Shown piece after piece: positions 45,409 through 55,687 of a DNA stretch of 64,000 nt. Origin of the DNA: JACCYQ01 sp036675565 (GTDB lineage Bacteria; Bacteroidota; Bacteroidia; Chitinophagales; Chitinophagaceae); assembly GCA_036675565.1 (NCBI GenBank), contig JAKFER010000050.1, positions 1 to 64,000 of the forward strand. The letters run 5' to 3'. Every line of letters starts with the position of its first letter. The first letter of the stretch is position 1. Both the position numbers and the translations under genes were made by a program. Under the pieces are notes generated by a model. It saw only the letters and a program-made list of their open reading frames with translations, was not told the DNA's origin and ran no database searches.

Positions 45409-46755
45409 ATGAAATTAAAAGACAAAATTTTATATTGGATCAAAAGATTACTTGCAACATTAAATAATGAAAGAGTTCGGGTTGGCTTGCAACAGGCAAT
45501 ACCTTTTTGGATTGCTTCAGTTATAACCGGTCTTATCGCCGTTTTTTACACTTATCTTTTTGGAAAAGCAGAATTGTTGTTACACTGGATAACAGAAAAA
45601 GACCACGCCTGGTTATTCATTATTTCTCCATTCGGATTTTTATTGGCCTACCTCCTGGTAAAAAGGTTTGCTCCATTTGCGCAAGGAAGTGGAATTCCAC
45701 AATTGATGGCATCAATTGAACTGGCTACTCCCAAAACAAGAGATAAAGTTGATCGACTTTTAGGATTACGCATCATTTTAGTAAAAATAGCCAGCAGCTT
45801 ACTAATGGTTTTAAGTGGTGGCGTAATTGGAAGGGAAGGTCCTACTATCCAGATAGCAGGTTCTGTATTTAGAAAAGTAAATCAATGGATACCTGCAAAC
45901 TGGCCAAAAATTTCCAGGAAGAATATGATCATGACAGGTGGGGCCGCAGGATTGGCGGCTGCTTTTAATACACCACTGGGAGGAATTGTTTTTGCGGTTG
46001 AAGAACTTACCAAAACCCATATCAGTTATTTTAAAACTGCCTTATTTTCTGCAGTTATTATTGCCGGTTTAACAGCGCAGGCAATTTTGGGCCCATACCT
46101 GTACCTGGGATATCCCAATCTTCGTGACCTGGGCTCCACCATTTTTTTATCCGTTGCATTAGTGGCTGTTATCAGTGGTTTAGGAGGAGCTGTTCTTTCA
46201 AAAATGATCCTGGCACTCTTAAAATGGAAAAGCAGATTCAAAAAAGAATTTCATTTCATGATGTATGCATTTGTTGCCGGGTTGATCATGGCAACATTGG
46301 CCTATTTCATAACGCCGGGTGCATTAGGTTCCGGAAAAGATCAAATGACTACGCTTCTTTTTACTGAAAATAAAACAGTAGAATGGTACCTGCCATTTTT
46401 AAGAATTTTCGGGTCGCTTATTTCATTCACCACTGGTGCAGCAGGCGGTATTTTTGCTCCTGCTTTAAGCATTGGTGCAACAATTGGCGGAGCATTAGGA
46501 AACCTGCTTGAAATGAGTGCAACGAATACAAATTTATTGGTGCTAGCCGGTATGGTTGGATTTTTAACCGGTGTAACAAGATCACCTTTTACTTCGGCAA
46601 TCCTGGTTCTTGAAATGACGGACCGGCACAGTGTTATTTTTTACCTGATGTTATCTGCCATGCTATCCAGTGCGGCTGCATTAATTATAGACCGAAGATC
46701 ATTATATACCCATCTTAAAAACAGGTACCTGCGGGATTTGGATAAAACAGGATAA
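45409..46755 (+). CDS. ClC family chloride channel/exchanger
   Basis: A 448-residue membrane protein. Chloride-coordinating motifs are GSGIPQ (93-98), GREGP (141-145, with the gating Glu143) and GAAGGIFAPALSIGA near 345, which establish the ClC family. The gating Glu is kept, so both channel and H+/Cl- exchange remain possible. No CBS domain follows. ATG 45409 is preferred over an upstream TTG at 45391. Confidence 0.92.
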   Translation: MKLKDKILYWIKRLLATLNNERVRVGLQQAIPFWIASVITGLIAVFYTYLFGKAELLLHWITEKDHAWLFIISPFGFLLAYLLVKRFAPFAQGSGIPQLMASIELATPKTRDKVDRLLGLRIILVKIASSLLMVLSGGVIGREGPTIQIAGSVFRKVNQWIPANWPKISRKNMIMTGGAAGLAAAFNTPLGGIVFAVEELTKTHISYFKTALFSAVIIAGLTAQAILGPYLYLGYPNLRDLGSTIFLSVALVAVISGLGGAVLSKMILALLKWKSRFKKEFHFMMYAFVAGLIMATLAYFITPGALGSGKDQMTTLLFTENKTVEWYLPFLRIFGSLISFTTGAAGGIFAPALSIGATIGGALGNLLEMSATNTNLLVLAGMVGFLTGVTRSPFTSAILVLEMTDRHSVIFYLMLSAMLSSAAALIIDRRSLYTHLKNRYLRDLDKTG

Positions 46756-47160
46756 TTAACTTTTAGAAATGTGAGCAGATAAAACCTTTTTCAGAATTTT
46801 TGTCAACTCTCCTACACTACCCGGTTTTTGAAAGTAAAATGATGCACCGGTTTCGATCAATTCAGCTGCATCATTATGCAGGTTGGTGGATGAATGAATA
46901 ATGATGGGTGTATTTTTGTTATTTTTTATTTTACGGATCTCCCGGATACATTTCTTGCCATCCATATTGGGCATCACCAGATCCATGAATATATATTCAG
47001 GTAAAAACTCCGGGTCAGTTTCAAGTCTTTCAATAGCCTCATTTCCATTTGTTGCAATTACACAATTTGCATTTATTTGAATTTGATTGATTGCTTCTTT
47101 GAAAATCGTAGCATCATCATGGTCATCATCAACTAATAAAATTGTGATGTGTTTCTGCAT
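46756..47160 (-). CDS. Stand-alone response-regulator receiver domain
   Basis: A 134-residue CheY-like protein with no output domain. The acidic pocket is Asp11-Asp13, the phosphoacceptor is Asp60 (IFMDLVMPNMDG), the Thr/Ser is Ser90 (IIHSS) and the Lys is Lys112 (FQKPG). No histidine kinase is encoded in the window. It may act in a phosphorelay or bind a partner. It is convergent with ClC, abutting its stop. Confidence 0.93.
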   Translation of the reverse strand: MQKHITILLVDDDHDDATIFKEAINQIQINANCVIATNGNEAIERLETDPEFLPEYIFMDLVMPNMDGKKCIREIRKIKNNKNTPIIIHSSTNLHNDAAELIETGASFYFQKPGSVGELTKILKKVLSAHISKS

Positions 47161-47242
47161 TGGAATAGGATTTATTTAAAAAAAGTATGTACAGCACAAC
47201 ATCTGTACATACCTGCAAAATATTAAATTCTGTTTAAACAAA

Positions 47243-47557
47243 TCAGACTAAATTATTTTCGATGATTTCACCGACACAGTCTGCTACCCAGGGATCAATT
47301 GATTTACGCTTATCGGGTATCCAGCGACCATCCTCATCCATATGAATATAAAACACACAGATATTTTTACGAAGTGGATGAAGAAAGATTCCTTTAAATT
47401 TTCCAGTTCCAATTAAATTTTCTGGATCATCAATACTGTCTTTCGCAATAATAACATGATAAACTAATCCATGCTTTTCAAATGCGCCAATGATCATTTC
47501 TTTTCCAAAACTATCCATAACACATATTTTTATTTTATCAGTATAAAACCGTGCCAT
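47243..47557 (-). CDS. Small protein of unknown function
   Basis: A 104-residue soluble protein with mixed alpha/beta texture: MARFYTDKIKICVMDS, then FKGIFLHPLRKNICVFYIHMDEDGRW, and WVADCVGEIIENNL at the end. No signal peptide or known motif. It lies upstream of, and on the same strand as, the receiver domain gene (82-base gap), so both could be cotranscribed. Confidence 0.6.
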   Translation of the reverse strand: MARFYTDKIKICVMDSFGKEMIIGAFEKHGLVYHVIIAKDSIDDPENLIGTGKFKGIFLHPLRKNICVFYIHMDEDGRWIPDKRKSIDPWVADCVGEIIENNLV

Positions 47558-47795
47558 TTTTTTGAATAAGAATTAATAAACAATTCTAAGAGGTTAAGAA
47601 AGTGTGATTTACAATTGAATTTTCAAAATTTGAAATGATCTCATAATTGACTATTTACACCTATTTACACTGTTTACCAGATGTATTTATTTATAGTTGG
47701 GTTTATTTTGGGAAAATCTATACACTCATACCATCCATATAAAAAACACTTTCTTCATCAGTATTTAGCATGAAATTGAATACAAATCAATCACT

Positions 47796-48440
47796 ATGCA
47801 GAGGATCATCACAGCAGCTTTTATTTGCATGTCGTTTTCCGCATGCAGTCAATCCAATTCTACCAGCAATGCCAAACCTGCTCAACATATTGGTGGCAGG
47901 TGTGAAGGTTGCGAGGCGATTTTTGAGTCGCCGGTACCATTTGATCAACTCGGTTATATTGATACATTACCGGACTTTAATCGTTATGAGCAAAAATTAT
48001 TACTGACCGGTACCGTTTTTCATTTGGATGGTAAAACCCCAGCAAAAGATGTTGTGCTGTATGTATATCACACAGATCCTTCCGGTATTTATCCACGAGC
48101 CGAAAATGACAAAGGCTGGGCACAGCGACATGGATATATCAGGGGATGGATTAAGACAAACAAAAATGGAGAGTACCGTTTTTATACATTTCGCCCGGCA
48201 TCTTATCCAAACAGCACACAACCTCAGCATGTACACATAACCGTTAAAGAACCGGACAAAAATGAATATTATATTGATGAATATTTATTTGCAGATGATC
48301 CCTATTTGCCAAAAGAAAATAATAATCGGGAACCCAGGGGCAGTAACGGTGTTGTACAACCGGTAATGAAAGATGGCATTTTAACAGCGAGAAGAGATAT
48401 TGTTTTGGGAAAAAACATCCCGGATTACCCGGCTGATTAA
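47796..48440 (+). CDS. Intradiol-dioxygenase-like lipoprotein
   Basis: A 214-residue exported protein with lipobox FSAC (Cys17). The body has the intradiol ring-cleavage dioxygenase fold; the expected iron ligands are Tyr99 (SGIYPR), Tyr137 (ASYPN), His145 and His147 (QPQHVHITV). The Arg that usually precedes this motif (RPxHIH) is Gln142 here. RCEGCEAIFE near the N-terminus is seen in envelope-type relatives. Substrate unknown. It is convergent with yggS, with only five bases between their stop codons. Confidence 0.85.
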   Translation: MQRIITAAFICMSFSACSQSNSTSNAKPAQHIGGRCEGCEAIFESPVPFDQLGYIDTLPDFNRYEQKLLLTGTVFHLDGKTPAKDVVLYVYHTDPSGIYPRAENDKGWAQRHGYIRGWIKTNKNGEYRFYTFRPASYPNSTQPQHVHITVKEPDKNEYYIDEYLFADDPYLPKENNNREPRGSNGVVQPVMKDGILTARRDIVLGKNIPDYPAD

Positions 48441-48445
48441 TCTGA

Positions 48446-49117
48446 TTAAAACATTAACCGGCGACCAAACAACAAACTGCCGATCCTTACCATATTGCTT
48501 CCGTTTTGAATAGCTATTTTATAATCATCACTCATGCCCATCGATAGCGTAGACCATTGAAACGATTTATGTAAAATAGTTGCATACTGATCATAAAGGC
48601 CTTTCAGGTATTTGAATTCCGCTTGAATTTTATCTGTATCATCCGTGAACGTAGCCATTCCCATTAATCCCTTAATCACTATATTTTTAAATTCAGATTG
48701 CTGTACCAGGTCAATGATTTCTTTTAACTCACCCTCATTCAATCCAAACTTGGTTGTTTCTTTTGCAATATGCACCTGGAGTAAAACATAGATGGTGCGA
48801 TTATTTTTTTCAGCTTGTTTATTTATTTCCTTTAATAATTTTAAACTATCTACCCCATGAACCAGGTAAATAAAAGGAGCAATATATTTTACTTTATTGG
48901 TTTGCAGGTGACCGATAAAATGCCAGCGAATATCTTTGGGTAAACGTTCTGCCTTTTCAACCAGTTCCTGAACATAATTCTCACCAAAATTCCGGTGACC
49001 AAAATCATATAAAGCCTGGATGGATTCAACCGGTTGAATTTTAGAAACTGCAACCAGTTCAACTCCCCCACCCAATTCATTAACTATACGATCATATGTA
49101 TCTCTGTTTACAGCCAT
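48446..49117 (-). CDS. yggS: YggS family PLP-binding protein
   Basis: A 223-residue PLP homeostasis protein of alanine-racemase-N fold. The PLP lysine is in LVAVSKIQP; FGENYVQEL, WHFIGHLQTNKVKYI, and GLMGMATFTDD are family motifs, and STLSMGMSDDYKIAIQNGSNMVRIG is the C-terminal signature. Its start overlaps the acyl-CoA dehydrogenase stop by one base (TAATG), so it is the second gene of an operon. Confidence 0.95.
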   Translation of the reverse strand: MAVNRDTYDRIVNELGGGVELVAVSKIQPVESIQALYDFGHRNFGENYVQELVEKAERLPKDIRWHFIGHLQTNKVKYIAPFIYLVHGVDSLKLLKEINKQAEKNNRTIYVLLQVHIAKETTKFGLNEGELKEIIDLVQQSEFKNIVIKGLMGMATFTDDTDKIQAEFKYLKGLYDQYATILHKSFQWSTLSMGMSDDYKIAIQNGSNMVRIGSLLFGRRLMF

Positions 49118-50271
49118 TATTTTAGAATGTTGCGGCTGATTACTATACGCTGAACTTCACTTGTACCTTCATATATCTGCGTAATCTTAGCATCTCTCAT
49201 CAAGCGTTCAACATGGTATTCTTTTACAAAACCATAACCACCATGCACCTGAACGGCTTCGGTAGTGGTCCACATAGCTGTTTCACTTGCAAAAACTTTA
49301 GCCATCGAACTGCTTAACGTATAATCCATTTTATTGTCTTTTTCCCAGGCGGCTTTCAGGCATAACAAACGGCTGGCTTCAATCCGGGTGGCCATATCCG
49401 CCAGCTTAAACGCAATGATCTGGTGATTCATAATCTCGGTACCAAATGCTTTTCGTTCTTTTGAATATTGAAGCGCCAGTTCATAAGCTCCGCTGGCAAT
49501 ACCCAGTGCTTGTGATGCAATACCAATCCTTCCACCTGCTAATGTATTCATGGCGAATTTGAAACCAAAACCATCTTCGCCAACCCGATTTTCTTTTGGC
49601 ACTTTTACATCCTGGAACATGATGCTGTGCGTATCGCTCCCGCGAATTCCTAATTTATTTTCTTTTGCACCAACGGTTACGCCGGGCCAGTTTTTTTCAA
49701 CGATAAAAGTATTAATACCCCTGGATCCTTTTTTAATATCGGTCTGGGCAATGACCAGGTAAACAGAGGCTGAATTTCCATTGGTGATCCAATTCTTTGT
49801 GCCATTTAAAATATAATGATCGCCTTTGTCTTCTGCTGTTGTTCTTTGAGAAGTGGCATCACTTCCGGCTTCAGGCTCACTCAATAAAAAAGCACCAATA
49901 TATAGTTCATCATCTTTGCGGCCTTGTGCTAAAGGAACAAGATATTTTTGTTTTTGTTCTTCGGTACCGTAAGCTTCTAATCCAAAACAAACCAGGCTAT
50001 TATTTACACTCATGACCACACTTACACTGGCATCTATCTTACTAATTTCTTCCATGGCCAATACATAGCTCATGGTATCCATTCCGGCTCCACCATATTT
50101 TGGATCAACCATCATTCCTAAAAATCCAAGTTCCGCCAACTTTATTACCTGTTCTTTTGGAAATTGTTGCTTTTCATCTCTCTCAATTACACCGGGCAAA
50201 CATTCATTTCGGGCAAAATCACGTGCAGCCTGTTGTATCAATAGATGTTCTTCACTTAGTTCAAATAGCAT
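49117..50271 (-). CDS. Acyl-CoA dehydrogenase
   Basis: A 384-residue FAD enzyme for the first step of fatty-acid beta-oxidation. LLSEPEAGSDATS, NGTKNWITNGNSA, FKLADMATRIEASRLLCLKAA and VQVHGGYGFVKEYHVERLMRDAKI are the family motifs. The catalytic Glu368 is in YEGTSE, the position used by short/medium-chain dehydrogenases. It overlaps yggS by one base and lies upstream of it. Confidence 0.94.
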   Translation of the reverse strand: MLFELSEEHLLIQQAARDFARNECLPGVIERDEKQQFPKEQVIKLAELGFLGMMVDPKYGGAGMDTMSYVLAMEEISKIDASVSVVMSVNNSLVCFGLEAYGTEEQKQKYLVPLAQGRKDDELYIGAFLLSEPEAGSDATSQRTTAEDKGDHYILNGTKNWITNGNSASVYLVIAQTDIKKGSRGINTFIVEKNWPGVTVGAKENKLGIRGSDTHSIMFQDVKVPKENRVGEDGFGFKFAMNTLAGGRIGIASQALGIASGAYELALQYSKERKAFGTEIMNHQIIAFKLADMATRIEASRLLCLKAAWEKDNKMDYTLSSSMAKVFASETAMWTTTEAVQVHGGYGFVKEYHVERLMRDAKITQIYEGTSEVQRIVISRNILK

Positions 50272-50362
50272 TATATAATTTTTAAGTGGCGCAAAAATAA
50301 CTGAAACATTTTGATTACTAACAGTTGTTCATATTAAATTCAAAAATTGAATATTGATCAAG

Positions 50363-50388
50363 AAAAAAGCCCCTGGAAAAGGGGCTTT
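50363..50388 (-). terminator. Terminator of the desaturase gene
   Basis: AAAGCCCCT/AGGGGCTTT perfect stem, with T6 on the minus strand, directly after the desaturase stop (50392). Confidence 0.85.
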
Positions 50389-50391
50389 GAT

Positions 50392-51468
50392 TTAATTATT
50401 TCTTGACAGACTTTTCAGGTAACTGACATGCGAGGCTACGGCCGTTCGCATTTTTGGATATTCTATATAAGGAACATTAAAATCGTCGCAAGCTTTTTTG
50501 ATAATCTTACTGATTGCCGGATAATGTACATGCGAGATCTTGGGAAATAAATGATGCTCAATCTGGAAATTCAATCCACCTACCCACCATGAAATAAACC
50601 TGTTGCTGGTAGCGAAATTGGCAGTTGTTTTTAACTGGTGAATGGCCCACTCATCTTCAAGGGTGTTTCCTGGTTGCTGTGGTACAGGGAATTCAGTATG
50701 TTCAACGGTATGCGCCAATTGAAATACAATGCTAAGTAATACACCGGCAAACATGCCATAGATAAGAAAACCAACCAACCAGGGAAGAAAGCCAACTGTG
50801 TAGATAGGTATTGCAACAAAAAGAATAGCATGTAAAACCTTAAATCCCCAAAATGAAATATGATCACTCAATTTCATTTTTTTGAGCGGCATACTTCCTA
50901 CTTTTTTCAAAAAATATTTTTTATAGTCAGTAACAAAAACCCAGTATATGTATAATAAAGAGTATGCTCCCCAAAAATAATAGTGCTGGTATTTATGCAG
51001 TTTGTAAAATTTTTGAGTTTCGCAAAGACGTAATATGGGTTTTGCATCAATATCATCATCAATACCATCGATATTGGTATAAGCATGATGAATGACATTG
51101 TGTTTTGTTTTCCACATAAACACATTGGCACCCAGGAAATTAACCGATAAACCCGCTAATTCATTTAACCACTTATACTTGCTGAAGCTTCCATGTGCAC
51201 CATCGTGCATTACATTGAAACCAATGGCTGCAGTAAATACGCCCAATAACAGACATTCAACAATGGCTAATGCAACACCAGGCGTAAAAAATACTAAATG
51301 AACGTACACAGCAACCAGGCTTATAACGAGAACAATGGCTTTTACAAAAAGACCTATATTGCCTGTTGTAGGCTTACCAGCTTTTTCAAAGTACTCACTG
51401 ATGCGATTTTTAAGTTCTGTATGAAAGGATTTAGAAACTGAAGAGAATTTGGGTGTTGTTGTCGTCAT
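50392..51468 (-). CDS. Membrane fatty-acid desaturase
   Basis: A 358-residue integral membrane di-iron enzyme. The three histidine boxes are HDGAH (88-92), HNVIHH (123-128) and QIEHH (302-306). The Gln in the third box is characteristic of front-end (linoleoyl-CoA, delta-5/6-like) desaturases, but without a cytochrome b5 domain, as in other bacterial members. Four to six transmembrane helices surround them. Its substrate and positional specificity are not shown by sequence. Confidence 0.9.
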   Translation of the reverse strand: MTTTTPKFSSVSKSFHTELKNRISEYFEKAGKPTTGNIGLFVKAIVLVISLVAVYVHLVFFTPGVALAIVECLLLGVFTAAIGFNVMHDGAHGSFSKYKWLNELAGLSVNFLGANVFMWKTKHNVIHHAYTNIDGIDDDIDAKPILRLCETQKFYKLHKYQHYYFWGAYSLLYIYWVFVTDYKKYFLKKVGSMPLKKMKLSDHISFWGFKVLHAILFVAIPIYTVGFLPWLVGFLIYGMFAGVLLSIVFQLAHTVEHTEFPVPQQPGNTLEDEWAIHQLKTTANFATSNRFISWWVGGLNFQIEHHLFPKISHVHYPAISKIIKKACDDFNVPYIEYPKMRTAVASHVSYLKSLSRNN

Positions 51469-51559
51469 GCTACCAGGTAAATTTTCGCTAAGTTAATCTT
51501 AAACGGTTAAATTCATGGCTTAAATTTCAATGAATATCTGTCATTTATGATGATTAACA

Positions 51560-52294
51560 TTACGTTTCGACCATTACTAATGCATCTAATGATCGAATGC
51601 CTATCTTTTTTTCAGATATGAATCCTTCTGCATATTTAACTCCAATTCTTTTACCAAACATTCTTGCACGTGCAACAATACTATCTAAAAAATCGGGTGT
51701 AGAAATGTATGTTGTTGGTTCTCCGTCGTCCTGGGAACTAAAAAATTGTGTGCCGTATGCTTTTACACTATTCATCTTCTGTTCAAAAACATCACTTACA
51801 TCAATTAATATATCTGGCTCATGATACCAATCCTGTATATAATGTAAAACATATTTAGGTCGCCATTTTTGTTGCGGTTTGCCTTGTTCATCTACCGTTT
51901 CAATTTTAGACAACCCTGCCAGGAAACATGATTCCGCAATCAAGTGCCCTGCCCTGCCATGATCCGGGTGACGATCATCCAGCACATTTGCAAAAACAAT
52001 TTCGGGTTGATATTTGCGAATGGATTGAATCAATTTAAGCTGGTGCGTTTCATCATTTACAAAAAAACCATCCCTGAATTTTAAATTTTCTCTTGCCACA
52101 ACACCAATTATAGATGCAGCTTCCGCCGCTTCTTTATAACGGGTATCCACAGTTCCTCTTGAACCCAATTCGCCTTGCGTAAGATCTATGATGGCTGCCG
52201 TTTTCCCTGCGTTAATTTCATTGATCAAAACGCCGGAACATCCCAGTTCTACATCGTCGGGATGAACGCCTATGGCCAATATATCTACTTTCAT
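51560..52294 (-). CDS. bshB1: Bacillithiol biosynthesis deacetylase BshB1
   Basis: A 244-residue zinc LmbE/PIG-L hydrolase that removes the acetyl group from GlcNAc-malate in bacillithiol synthesis. GVHPDDVELGC carries the HPDD zinc motif; LTQGELGSRGT, DDRHPDHGRAG and WYHEPDILIDVSDVF are BshB1-typical. Presence implies a thiol redox buffer of the bacillithiol type. No bshA or bshC is in this window. Confidence 0.92.
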   Translation of the reverse strand: MKVDILAIGVHPDDVELGCSGVLINEINAGKTAAIIDLTQGELGSRGTVDTRYKEAAEAASIIGVVARENLKFRDGFFVNDETHQLKLIQSIRKYQPEIVFANVLDDRHPDHGRAGHLIAESCFLAGLSKIETVDEQGKPQQKWRPKYVLHYIQDWYHEPDILIDVSDVFEQKMNSVKAYGTQFFSSQDDGEPTTYISTPDFLDSIVARARMFGKRIGVKYAEGFISEKKIGIRSLDALVMVET

Positions 52295-52453
52295 TTGTTC
52301 TAATATTTTATTACTTAAATATCATCACCCGTATTCTTCCTTAAAAACTAAACATTGCAATTAAAGAAAGAAATTTATGATGACATCATTATAAATTCAA
52401 CAAAAAAAATCCCTGCGAATGTAGGGAGAATTGTTTTTAGCATTTGTATGAAA

Positions 52454-53116
52454 TTAATTAACAGAAGACATGGGCCTGGCAAAACTATTATACCACATAC
52501 CATCAATTTCTTTTACAATTGTTTCAATTTGCCGGTCTGTGGCATCTTTCATATCATAATCCTGTTTCAGGCTGCTTCCAAAAAAGAAAGCAACGGTTTG
52601 GTATAACCTGGCCGATACACCGCCTTTATATTCCCTGATTATGGAATAACAATTATTACCTGTCTGGCGGTTAATCAATTTCATTAAAACCCTGCCCTGG
52701 TACACCGATAAATTGGTCAATGGATCTGCAAACTGATCCTTCAATTCTTTTTCCCTGGATTTTAAATATTTCTTTTTTTCTTTTTTAGAATTGATATTAG
52801 TGAGTTGTAATTGAATTTCGTTTAATGTAACACCTGCGGTTCTTGCAAAAGGATATGTTACGTAAACCGCATTTCTCAACCTGTTATATTCCCGCTTATA
52901 TTTTTCAAGTTGTTTTTCGGTCATTTTAGATACCCAGGCCATTTCTGATTCTTTATATGGTATCAAGTCACCATCATAACATATAGCGGATGTAAGGAGG
53001 GTGTCATTGGGACCCCATTGAAGCGTATCAGGCATAGTGCATTGAGCATGCACAGTTGAATTAAATGACAGGATAATCAATATGACACAAAATATTCTTA
53101 TCAATTTAGCAGGCAT
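52454..53116 (-). CDS. DUF4294 exported protein
   Basis: About 220 residues from ATG 53116, with a signal peptide (LIRIFCVILIILSFNSTVHAQ). The mature part has YDGDLIPYKESEMAWVS, then LEKYKREYNRLRNAVYVTYPFARTAG, and MKLINRQTGNNCYSIIREYKGG, as in Bacteroidota DUF4294 proteins. It is likely periplasmic; role unknown. It lies upstream of the bshB1 gene on the same strand, with a 159-base gap. Confidence 0.78.
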   Translation of the reverse strand: MPAKLIRIFCVILIILSFNSTVHAQCTMPDTLQWGPNDTLLTSAICYDGDLIPYKESEMAWVSKMTEKQLEKYKREYNRLRNAVYVTYPFARTAGVTLNEIQLQLTNINSKKEKKKYLKSREKELKDQFADPLTNLSVYQGRVLMKLINRQTGNNCYSIIREYKGGVSARLYQTVAFFFGSSLKQDYDMKDATDRQIETIVKEIDGMWYNSFARPMSSVN

Positions 53117-53191
53117 TATGGTATTAAAACTACAAAACAAGTTGGATTAATGAAAGACATTAAAAGTAGCATTATTGCTGTTTTCAAAATC

Positions 53192-55657
53192 TTAAATTTC
53201 TTCTGCCCGGGTAAGCCTGTTTAGTTTGTTTCGCCGGACCATACTCATGATCAGGCCTACAACCATAATGATCGTCCCACCCCAGAGTAAGTTGATAAAA
53301 GGGAATTTGTATGCTTTCAAGGTTACATACTCCAATATGGAATTAGATTCCTTTACGCCCATTTCTATTTTATTTCCGTCTACCTTATTTAACTGTAAAA
53401 CCAGGCTTTCCGCAGTAATGGTATCGGGTAAAGGAAATTGCTGGTTCTTGCTGGTGATTAATAAGGGTTCAGAAATATAAGTTGAATTGGTTTTAGAATA
53501 TACTTTAACACGGGCAATGGAGGCAACATCCTCCGGTGAAAAACCTGGCGTTGGAATATTGTCTTTAGAAGTAACATCTTCCAATACAAAGAATCCGTTA
53601 GAATAGTAAACAGTATCCCCAACCTGTATTACCTGGTTATCAAATTGAGCCGTATCCTGGTTTCTTTCCGGATCAGGTAAAGAAGTAATATAGGTAAACA
53701 CATCCCTGTCCAAATAATGCTTTGCATCGGGATTTGCCATCAATCCTTCATTGCCTTTATAGTTTACAAATGCGTTTGGTGTTAGCGTAAAAGTTTCTTT
53801 ACCATCTTTTCTTTCAAACAAAATATTATAATACCACAAAGGCTTTGCAGGATGTGCAGAATCACTTTGATAAGTAACCCAGTATTTATCCATATCCGTT
53901 TTAACGCCTTTTACCAGCGTCAGGTTTTCACCTGATTTTTCTGTGCTTTCTTCCCCAAAATTGATAAAGATGCCACTGGTATTTTTAGATAACATTTCCT
54001 TTTTAGAAGATGAAATGAGGATGCCTAATAACATCAAACCAAAACCAACATGCGCAATTGAACCACCGGCAATTTTTAAGGAACCTTTCAGGCCTAGCCA
54101 GATATAAGAAAGATTCGCAGTAATTGCATAAACACTGCTTACCACGCCCAGCCAAATGGCACCTAGATAACCAATTCCTTTTTTATCATAATCAATATCA
54201 CCAAATGCCAATATCAATCCACCAGCTACAAGGGATGCAATGAATGGCCAGCGCATTTTCTTAAAGAAAAACTGCCTGCTGGTTTGTTTGTATTTCAGAT
54301 ATTGGGTGATGGCAGTGAGTACGCCAATTAATATGGCTACAAATATCTGGATGCGGTTATAACTGAATTCAGAATCCTCACCTATTGCCAATGGGGTGAA
54401 CAATGTGGTATCCTCACCGGCAAACAGGCTGGCAATTTTATTAAACACCGGAACGGATGTCATGACGATGATGGAAATGCCAGAAAGGAAAAATACAAGG
54501 GCACCAATAAACATCCAGAATTCACGGGAAGAAGTTTGTTCTTCTTTAACCACATGAGGAATATTCTTATACCGCAAAGCAAACAGCAATAAAGAAGGCA
54601 CAACAAATATGAGCAGGAATAAAAGCAATTGTGCATTCATTCCCAAATCAGTAAAAGCATGCACCGAAGCATCACCCAAAATACCACTGCGGGTTAAAAA
54701 TGTTGAATAAAGAATAAAAAGAAAAGAAAGGATCATAAACAGGTAGGTAGCTCTCAACGAGTGTCCCGTATGTTTAAAGATCAATAAGGTATGTACACCG
54801 GCGATGAGAATTAACCATGGAACAAGCGATGCATTTTCAACCGGATCCCAAGCCCAGTATCCACCAAAAGTTAAAGACTCATAAGCCCACATAGCACCCA
54901 TCATAATACCTGTACCTAGGGCAGCTGCTGAAAATAAAGCCCAGGGTAATGCAGGCTTGGTCCATTCACCATATTTTTTTGTCCATAGGCCTGCAATGGC
55001 ATATGCAAATGGAACAATTACAGATGCAAAACCAAGGAATAAAACCGGTGGGTGAATTTGCATCCAGTAATTCTGCAACAATGGATTCAGATCATTTCCA
55101 TCTGTTATAAAACTCAGATAATCTGGACGGGAAAAAATGGGTGCATCCATTTCATTCCTTAATAAAACAAATGGATTGGACCCTATTTTAGCACCGAAAA
55201 CATAAATACCCGCAACCATAGTTGCCAGGCAAAATTGGGCAAAGCTCAAAACCGCCATTACAGGCGCTTCCCATTCTTTTGCCTTGAAAATTAAAATGAC
55301 TCCAAGAATGGCATGCCAGGCGGCCCATAGTAAAAAACTTCCTTCCTGCCCTTCCCAAAAACAACTTAACAGGTATTTAAACTCTAAAGAAAGACTGCTA
55401 TGCTGCCATGCATATTTATATTCAAATAAGTGATTGTAAATAATAAAGAAGAGAATGCCGAATATGGCGAAAATGCTAACCGCATCGGCAACAAAAGAAA
55501 ACCTTGCAAGTTTTTTCCAATAAAGCTTATCAGGCTCATTTTTGCTGACAGTGCTTTTAAAATAAGTAAAGGCCGCTAATGCCGAAGCAACCAAAGAAAG
55601 GACTATAAAAAAGTGACCCAGTTTGCCGGGTAGCAGGTTCTCTCCGTAATACTCCAT
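53192..55657 (-). CDS. ccmF: Cytochrome c maturation protein CcmF (heme lyase)
   Basis: An 821-residue multi-pass membrane protein that attaches heme to apocytochrome c. The tryptophan-rich WWD-type motif WGGYWAWDPVENASLVPWL sits near residue 270, and conserved histidines lie in flanking loops (e.g. IHPPVLFLG). About 14 helices alternate with a large periplasmic region (about 570-770). It follows ccmE, 30 bases away, in one operon. No other ccm genes (ccmABCDGH) are within this window. Confidence 0.93.
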   Translation of the reverse strand: MEYYGENLLPGKLGHFFIVLSLVASALAAFTYFKSTVSKNEPDKLYWKKLARFSFVADAVSIFAIFGILFFIIYNHLFEYKYAWQHSSLSLEFKYLLSCFWEGQEGSFLLWAAWHAILGVILIFKAKEWEAPVMAVLSFAQFCLATMVAGIYVFGAKIGSNPFVLLRNEMDAPIFSRPDYLSFITDGNDLNPLLQNYWMQIHPPVLFLGFASVIVPFAYAIAGLWTKKYGEWTKPALPWALFSAAALGTGIMMGAMWAYESLTFGGYWAWDPVENASLVPWLILIAGVHTLLIFKHTGHSLRATYLFMILSFLFILYSTFLTRSGILGDASVHAFTDLGMNAQLLLFLLIFVVPSLLLFALRYKNIPHVVKEEQTSSREFWMFIGALVFFLSGISIIVMTSVPVFNKIASLFAGEDTTLFTPLAIGEDSEFSYNRIQIFVAILIGVLTAITQYLKYKQTSRQFFFKKMRWPFIASLVAGGLILAFGDIDYDKKGIGYLGAIWLGVVSSVYAITANLSYIWLGLKGSLKIAGGSIAHVGFGLMLLGILISSSKKEMLSKNTSGIFINFGEESTEKSGENLTLVKGVKTDMDKYWVTYQSDSAHPAKPLWYYNILFERKDGKETFTLTPNAFVNYKGNEGLMANPDAKHYLDRDVFTYITSLPDPERNQDTAQFDNQVIQVGDTVYYSNGFFVLEDVTSKDNIPTPGFSPEDVASIARVKVYSKTNSTYISEPLLITSKNQQFPLPDTITAESLVLQLNKVDGNKIEMGVKESNSILEYVTLKAYKFPFINLLWGGTIIMVVGLIMSMVRRNKLNRLTRAEEI

Positions 55658-55687
55658 CAGGGATAATTATTTTTTTAAAGCAGTAGT

